Of a stretch of DNA of 64,000 nt, positions 58,928 through 64,000 are shown in pieces; within the stretch, counting starts at the first letter, position 1; each line of letters starts with the position of its first letter. The DNA comes from an uncultured Planctomycetaceae bacterium (GTDB lineage Bacteria; Planctomycetota; Planctomycetia; Pirellulales; Thermoguttaceae), in NCBI GenBank assembly GCA_946408825.1, contig CAMJTU010000003.1, positions 1 through 64,000 on the forward strand, read 5' to 3'. Both the position numbers and the translations under genes were made by a program. Under the pieces are notes generated by a model, which was not told where the DNA came from, made no database searches, and saw only the letters and a program-made list of their open reading frames with translations.

Positions 58928-59326
58928 TCACGCCATATCCTTGAGAGCCTTGAGGGCCTTGACCTTGATCTTGTAGTGCGCCGGGCGGGCGGGACGATCG
59001 ATCGTCTTGCCAGGATGGAACGGGTCGGGAACGTTCTTCTGACCCGGTTTCGCGGCGACGTGCTGCTTTTCGATCTTGATCAGACCGGGAAGCGTGAACG
59101 TCGCGTCGTCGCCGGCGCCCATGCTCTTCGCGATGACGGCAGAGAGATTGTCGAGAACGGTCGCGACGTCTTTCTTGGCAAGACCGGACGCGTCGGCGAT
59201 TTCCTGGATGATCTGCGTCTTGGTCAGCGGCTTGAAGGGTTCGGCCTTCGCGGCCTTCTTGGCCGCGGGTTTGGCGGCGGGCTTGGCGGCAGCCTTAGCG
59301 GCGGGCTTAGCGGATTTTTTAGCCAT
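58928..59326 (-). CDS. HU-type nucleoid protein with Lys/Ala/Pro-rich N-terminus
   Basis: A 132-residue protein that binds and bends DNA. The HU domain (about 34-132) reads LTKTQIIQEIADASGLAKKD and has the family's GLIKIEKQHVAAKPGQK, then RPARPAHYKIKVKALK in place of the usual arms. The arm lacks the strict GRNP proline motif and carries PFHPGKTIDRPARPA instead. The first 30 residues are almost only Lys, Ala and Pro in KPAAK-type repeats, like the tail of bacterial histone H1 analogues. These probably add non-specific DNA contacts. AAGGA precedes the ATG; the promoter is at 59399-59427. Confidence 0.93.
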   Translation of the reverse strand: MAKKSAKPAAKAAAKPAAKPAAKKAAKAEPFKPLTKTQIIQEIADASGLAKKDVATVLDNLSAVIAKSMGAGDDATFTLPGLIKIEKQHVAAKPGQKNVPDPFHPGKTIDRPARPAHYKIKVKALKALKDMA

Positions 59327-59398
59327 GTTTGCTTTCCTTACTGAAAGAAGGGAAAAAGTTGTACATAACGCTTGTCGATCAACGACGCGCGGAATCTG

Positions 59399-59427
59399 AT
59401 TCTAACCGTTGCAGGACGTCAGGTTAA
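59399..59427 (-). promoter_or_regulatory. Putative HU gene promoter
   Basis: On the minus strand TTAACC (59422-59427), a 17-bp spacer and TAGAAT (59399-59404). The leader to the ATG is about 65 nt. Confidence 0.5.
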
Positions 59428-59846
59428 ACGCTTTAGACGAACGTCGCGCCGCGTAGCCCTCAACGAGGAAACCGAATGAATCCAAACTGCAACGTAAATT
59501 CGTCTTGAGTTCTATCGCTTAACGCAACCGTTTTGGCGTATGGCGAATTAGGAGTCGCTCAGTTCGCCGATTCTCGCGTAAGAACCGACCGCACGTTGAT
59601 CTTCTGATGTATTTTTATCGACCTAAAAATACGACGTCAACGTTAAACAACGGTATTTTCTGAAATTTTCGCCAAAAAAGTAAAAATTTTTCGGCGAAAA
59701 AGGGGATCGCAGGGCGTTTTGGCGTTTTTTTAAGAAAAAATTAGCTTTATTATCCGGAAAATCAGCGAAACAACGGCGTATAAAAGACGTAGAAGCGAAT
59801 CGTCAGTTCAACGCGACGACCTAGAAGATTCTCTTAACGCCTTCGC

Positions 59847-59874
59847 TTTACAAAGACGCCAAATGTAATAGAAT
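59847..59874 (+). promoter_or_regulatory. Putative promoter of phenylacetate-CoA ligase gene
   Basis: TTTACA (59847-59852), a 16-bp spacer and TAGAAT (59869-59874). It would give an 80-nt leader. Confidence 0.55.
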
Positions 59875-59963
59875 GGACGGGATTGTTAAGTCGCCGTCGC
59901 GGCGACTGTAAAGGACGCGTTAAAACGTCCGTAAATACTTTGAAATTCAAAAGGTTGACGTCA

Positions 59964-61289
59964 ATGCATAAATACGCGATGAACTCGGCGGCTGATTTCA
60001 TGCCGGTCGATAGGCTTCGAAATATTCAGAACCAGAAGTTCCTAAAGCGTTTCCGCTATACCTACGACAACGTCAAATGGTATCGCGATCTACTCGCTAA
60101 AAACGGCGTCGATCCGAACTCGATCCGATCGATCGACGACATTGTAAAGCTTCCTTTTATCGTAAAGACCGATCTTCGCGACACTTATCCGACCGGAATG
60201 CTCGCGACAAGCATGGAGAATATCGTACGTTTCCACGCGAGCTCCGGAACGACGGGCAAACCGATCGTCGTGCCGTATACGCGTGAAGATCTCGACGTCT
60301 GGTCAGAATGCGTGGCGCGTTGTCTTACGATGTTCGGAATCGACGAAACAGACGTTCTTCAAGTGGGTTACGGGTACGGTCTTTTCACGGGCGGTCTCGG
60401 TCTGCACGACGGGGGCGAGCGCCGCGGCTGCGCGGTCGTTCCGGCGTCGGGGGGCAACACGGCGCGTCATCTTATGTTCATCCGCGACCTTGGCGTGAGC
60501 GCGATCGCATGCACGCCGAGCTACTTCCTGCACGTCATCGACCACGCGCAGAAGATCGGCTATGACTGGAAAGAAACGAAATTGCGCGTCGGAATCTTCG
60601 GCGCGGAACCTTGGACCGACGGGATGCGTCAGTTCATCGAACAGGAAACGGGAATCGTCGCGCACGATATTTACGGATTGACGGAAGTTTCGGGTCCCGG
60701 CGTCGGCGGCGACTGCTCTTGTCACGCGGGCATCCACATTATGGAAGATCATTTCTATCCGGAGATTATCGATCCCGAGACGCTTAAGCCGGTTCCGGAC
60801 GGCGAAGAGGGCGAACTTGTCTTTACGACGCTCGACAAGACGGGAATGCCGCTCCTTCGTTACCGTACTCGCGACATAACGCGCATCATTCCGGATCAGT
60901 GCGCATGCGGACGCACGATCCGCCGCATCGGCCGCATTTCGCACCGTTCCGACGACATGATGATCGTCCGCGGCGTCAACGTCTTCCCGGGTCAAATCGA
61001 GTCGGTTCTTACGGGAGTTGACACAGGACTGGTCAATTACCAAGTTCACCTCGACATGAACGATTCGGGCCTTGCGACGATCGAAGTTAAGTTCGAGGCG
61101 ACGCCGGAGATGTACGTTACGTTTACGAGCGAACCGGAAAAGCGCGACCTTCTCGCGAAGGTCGTCTCCGAACGACTTCGTCAAACGGTCGGCATCGGCT
61201 TCAAAGCGACGGTCGTCGATCAGGGCGGAATCCCGCGCAGCGAAGGCAAGATGCAACGCATCGTCGACCACCGCAAAATCGACCTTTAA
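59964..61289 (+). CDS. Phenylacetate-CoA ligase
   Basis: A 441-residue AMP-forming ligase of the PaaK type, which activates phenylacetate or a related aryl acid to its CoA thioester through an adenylate. The ATP loop is HASSGTTGKPIVVPY. DIYGLTEVSGPG and YRTRDITRI are the adenylate-forming motifs. The C-terminal AMP-binding domain (about 345-441) has RGVNVFPGQIESVL, and the lysine-bearing end REGKMQ-like RSEGKMQRI. The ATG at 59964 follows AAGG by 9 bases. No paa degradation genes are nearby. In anaerobes the enzyme often serves indoleacetate or phenylacetate made from amino acids, so the exact substrate is open. Confidence 0.93.
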   Translation: MHKYAMNSAADFMPVDRLRNIQNQKFLKRFRYTYDNVKWYRDLLAKNGVDPNSIRSIDDIVKLPFIVKTDLRDTYPTGMLATSMENIVRFHASSGTTGKPIVVPYTREDLDVWSECVARCLTMFGIDETDVLQVGYGYGLFTGGLGLHDGGERRGCAVVPASGGNTARHLMFIRDLGVSAIACTPSYFLHVIDHAQKIGYDWKETKLRVGIFGAEPWTDGMRQFIEQETGIVAHDIYGLTEVSGPGVGGDCSCHAGIHIMEDHFYPEIIDPETLKPVPDGEEGELVFTTLDKTGMPLLRYRTRDITRIIPDQCACGRTIRRIGRISHRSDDMMIVRGVNVFPGQIESVLTGVDTGLVNYQVHLDMNDSGLATIEVKFEATPEMYVTFTSEPEKRDLLAKVVSERLRQTVGIGFKATVVDQGGIPRSEGKMQRIVDHRKIDL

Positions 61290-61317
61290 TTCCATGCGTT
61301 TCTGATATTTCTTCGTC

Positions 61318-61361
61318 GCCGTCGTTTTCCGACTGATTCGGGAAACGACGGCGCTTGTTTT
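61318..61361 (+). terminator. Intrinsic terminator of the ligase gene
   Basis: GCCGTCGTTTTCC pairs with GGGAAACGACGGC and is followed by GCTTGTTTT. It lies 28 bp past the stop codon. Confidence 0.75.
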
Positions 61362-61423
61362 AGCGCCGATCAAAGTCCTTATTCCTTGTGTAACAGCAAG
61401 TAAGAACCTAAATACAAGACAAA

Positions 61424-64000
61424 ATGGCAGATTCAGAACCTAAAGATGCGTTCCCAAGAACGAGTTCCATTCAATTGACCTACGACATAGACGACTTTGT
61501 GTATTATGCCGCAGTGCACAACAATCTTCCTTTTGTGAACAACGTCTGCGTTAGGAATATTTCCAGAGAAGATATTGACGATCTCGATCTCGTTTTGAGC
61601 TTGAGCGATGGATTCTCAAATGAAGCTCGATTACATCTCGATAAACTTAGACCAGGGGAAGAACATGTATGCCAAGACAAGGACATCGAGATTATTCTCA
61701 ACGCCAGCAAATTACTTAACCTTACTGAGCGAGTGGCTTGTCAATTGAAAATCCAGGCGTTTCAGGGAACGCGTCTTTTGGCTTGCGAAACCAAAAGAAT
61801 TGTTCTTCTAACGTTTGACGAATGGCCGGGATTACGCTATTCCCCCGAGGTGCTTTCTTCGTTCGTGACGCCCAACCATCCTGTCATTGCGAAACTTGCT
61901 CACAAAGCGTCTGAAGTGTTACAAACGAGGACAGGTTCCCCCTCCCTTACCGGATATCAAAGCAGAGATCGTGATCTGATCAAGAATATGGCGGCGGCGG
62001 CATTCACCGCAATCCAAATGGAAAATATATCTTACGCCGAGCCTCCTTCAAGTTTCGAAAAACAAGGACAAAGAATTCGACTCCCAGACGTTGTGTTGGA
62101 TCAACGTTTTGGAACCTGCATGGATTTAACGCTTCTTTATGCAGCATGTTTAGAGTTCATGGGATTAAATCCCCTTCTCGTCCTCGTAAACGGGCATATC
62201 TTCGCGGGCGTGTGGCTTGTCGAGAGAATATATCCAGAAATGACAATGGACGATCCGTCTCTATTGGAAAAGCAGACGTCCTATGGTATTTCTGAAATAC
62301 TCCTCGTAGAATGCACGGCAATGTGCGCGGGAAAGGCCGTTAGGTTTGACGAGGCGGTCGAAGCGGCCCTACAAAGAGTGTCTGATCACGACAACTTCAA
62401 TTTCGTTATCGACGTTAAACGCGCAAGACTCCGAAATTTCATACCGTTGCCATATCGCATTAAAACGAACGACGGATACGCGGTTCAACCATCTAAACGC
62501 GACGACGTCGACCTTAGTTCGCCTGAATCCTTGGGCGTAATAATTGAGGCGCCGACTCCTTCGGAAAATAACTCGTTCAGCAAGCGAGACGAATGGGAAC
62601 GCAAGTTGCTAGATCTCAGCTTACGCAACTCGTTGATTAATCTACGTTTTAACAGTTCAATCATTCCGTTGATTTCGTCTGACCTGTCAGAGTTTGAAGA
62701 TTTGATCGCAGCAGGAAAGGAATTTCACATTCTTCAAATACCAGACGGACTGACAACTCCGCCTAAAAATAAACTTGTCGATTGGCAAAAAAGCGTTGGG
62801 GACAAAATCAGCGCTTTAATAAAGGAAGAGACAAGGCTTGGAAAACTTCACTCCTCGTACTCAGAGAAAGAATTAAAGACGTCTTTAACCAAACTGTACC
62901 GCACAGCAAAATCGGCGGCGGAAGAAAACGGAGTGAGTTCTCTTTTTCTGGCCTTGGGTCTGTTGAAATGGTATGAAGGAGAAAACGACGGAGAATCTAA
63001 AAAGGGAATTGACCCCTATTATGCTCCAGTCGTTATGATTCCGGTCGAACTCAAAAGAAAATCCGCAATCAGCGGATACTCGATGCAAATAAGAGAAGAC
63101 GACGCCGTCGTCAACGCCACTCTTTTAGAGTTTCTCAAACAAAATTATGATATTTCTATCGACGGTCTTGATCCGCTCCCCCTCGACGACAGCGGCTTAG
63201 ATATTAAAAAAATATTCACGTATATAAGGCGTGCTATTATGTTTAAGAAAGGCTGGGACATTACCGAAGTATGTTGTCTCGGCAATTTCACGTTCTCTCA
63301 ATTCGTTATGTGGCGGGAGATACACAACGGGGAAGATTTTCTAAAAAACTGCAACGTGGTTAAGTCTTTGATGACCCAAGAAGCGTTACACAATGATTCT
63401 CCGTCGAGCGAAGTTGACCAAAACAACGCCTTCATCGCAATTTCCCTTGACGACTCTCAACTCCATGCCGTAAAACTAGCGGCATCAAACACAAGTTTTA
63501 TACTCCACGGTCCTCCGGGAACGGGTAAATCTCAAACAATAACCGCCATGATAGTCAACGCACTCGCGTTAGGAAAGCGCGTGCTTTTTGTGGCAGAAAA
63601 AATGGCCGCGCTAGAGGTTGTTAAAAATCGACTTGACGATCTTGGATTCCAGGATTTTTACCTTGAACTTCATTCTAATAAAGCGGGAAAAAAAGAAACT
63701 CTCGAACAACTTAAACGTTCGATTCAATCCAATGTAATCAACAACTCGACAAACTATTCAGAAAGAAATCAAGAGTATCAGAAACTACTTCAATATTTGG
63801 ATCGCTACCGTAAAGCGATTCATCATGTCGTTCAACCTTTCGGCAAAAGCGTAAGACAAATAATAGACCTTTATGAATCGATCCCAGACCATGCCAAGAT
63901 AGTTCGATTCGACGATTCCTTTATCGTGTCTTTGTCGGTGGATGAACTCAGAAAACGAGAAAATCTCCTGAACGAATATCTCAAATTTACGGAAAACTTT
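61424..64000 (+). CDS. DUF4011-type helicase, Hhe-like antiviral protein, 3' end beyond window
   Basis: The first 859 residues of a very large protein; the frame is open to the window end. At about 228-270 there is a transglutaminase-like cysteine-protease segment (FGTCMDLTLLYAACLEFMGL with a following His in VNGHIFAGVW). At about 385-430 lies DUF4011 (EWERKLLDLSLRNSLINLRF). A superfamily I helicase core begins near 680, with Walker A GPPGTGKS at 696-703 and KRVLFVAEKMAALEVV after it. Proteins of this layout usually end in a Vsr/DUF3320-type nuclease and are known as Hhe (DUF4011-helicase-Vsr) antiviral systems; those parts would lie outside the window. The gene is AT-richer than its neighbours and starts at an ATG with no strong ribosome site. 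It is probably acquired. Confidence 0.85.
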   Translation, partial: MADSEPKDAFPRTSSIQLTYDIDDFVYYAAVHNNLPFVNNVCVRNISREDIDDLDLVLSLSDGFSNEARLHLDKLRPGEEHVCQDKDIEIILNASKLLNLTERVACQLKIQAFQGTRLLACETKRIVLLTFDEWPGLRYSPEVLSSFVTPNHPVIAKLAHKASEVLQTRTGSPSLTGYQSRDRDLIKNMAAAAFTAIQMENISYAEPPSSFEKQGQRIRLPDVVLDQRFGTCMDLTLLYAACLEFMGLNPLLVLVNGHIFAGVWLVERIYPEMTMDDPSLLEKQTSYGISEILLVECTAMCAGKAVRFDEAVEAALQRVSDHDNFNFVIDVKRARLRNFIPLPYRIKTNDGYAVQPSKRDDVDLSSPESLGVIIEAPTPSENNSFSKRDEWERKLLDLSLRNSLINLRFNSSIIPLISSDLSEFEDLIAAGKEFHILQIPDGLTTPPKNKLVDWQKSVGDKISALIKEETRLGKLHSSYSEKELKTSLTKLYRTAKSAAEENGVSSLFLALGLLKWYEGENDGESKKGIDPYYAPVVMIPVELKRKSAISGYSMQIREDDAVVNATLLEFLKQNYDISIDGLDPLPLDDSGLDIKKIFTYIRRAIMFKKGWDITEVCCLGNFTFSQFVMWREIHNGEDFLKNCNVVKSLMTQEALHNDSPSSEVDQNNAFIAISLDDSQLHAVKLAASNTSFILHGPPGTGKSQTITAMIVNALALGKRVLFVAEKMAALEVVKNRLDDLGFQDFYLELHSNKAGKKETLEQLKRSIQSNVINNSTNYSERNQEYQKLLQYLDRYRKAIHHVVQPFGKSVRQIIDLYESIPDHAKIVRFDDSFIVSLSVDELRKRENLLNEYLKFTENF

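Larger units (their letters stand above)
59327..59963. other. Divergent intergenic region, HU / phenylacetate-CoA ligase
   Basis: A 637-bp AT-rich stretch with two divergent promoters (59399-59427 minus, 59847-59874 plus). The middle has homopolymer A and T runs and no gene or RNA motif that I recognise. Confidence 0.55.

Overview
The window looks like a piece of chromosome from a member of the Planctomycetota. Four markers seen in the sequence support this: a LEPR-XLL-type N-terminal sorting motif on a large surface protein (25888-29058), a secreted SHD1-domain protein (22357-24384), a TIGR03000-type secreted protein (54486-55694), and an RpoD-like sigma factor with a divergent paralog next to it. 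The order cannot be placed from sequence reading alone. Ferredoxin-containing DUF362 and DUF5714-like proteins would fit an anaerobic, possibly gut-associated lifestyle, but that is inference.

Layout. 1-5000: tandem tRNA-Gly genes, an FHA protein and a secreted GH2 beta-galactosidase with a LamG-like insert. 5200-9100: two sigma-70 genes in tandem. The shorter one has lost the residues that read promoter position -12. 9060-10500 has no convincing gene. 10500-14500: a zinc-ribbon membrane protein, then a UmuD/LexA-like self-cleaving protein with an AT-hook and a ribbon-helix-helix-like N-terminus, 38 bp ahead of an orphan DNA adenine methylase. 14500-25100: secreted HEAT and SHD1 proteins mixed with accessory genes, including several GNAT acetyltransferases, a HEPN/MNT pair and a deletion scar of a type I restriction operon (start of hsdM joined to the end of hsdR).

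25900-37500: a surface CotH-kinase protein with four 111-residue repeats, a ZIP-like membrane protein, a DUF4143 ATPase, DNA repair methyltransferase, PhzF and GNAT genes, a possible GNAT toxin-antitoxin pair, and an ArsP/DUF318-like permease overlapping an exported DUF362 protein. 37800-45300: core metabolism and repair (GH3 glycosidase, MutL, FAD oxidoreductase, SerA). 45400-50100: a same-strand cluster of five small CD225/dispanin-like membrane proteins, four with zinc ribbons, together with a DUF2752 protein and a ferredoxin-fused DUF362 protein. 50100-61300: malate dehydrogenase, cysteine desulfurase, xylulokinase, a TIGR03000 protein, an AlbA-type regulator, UMP kinase, a lysine/alanine-rich HU protein and phenylacetate-CoA ligase. 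61424-end: the first 859 residues of a DUF4011-type helicase resembling the Hhe antiviral protein, AT-richer than its surroundings.

Most genes have good Shine-Dalgarno sequences, and these move several starts (e.g. a TTG start for rpoD). Promoters of the TTGAxx / TATAAT type with 16-17 bp spacers can be read upstream of several genes, so an ordinary RpoD holoenzyme is probably at work. The most interesting items are the sigma paralog, the UmuD-like/methylase operon, the dispanin cluster and the hsdM-hsdR scar.
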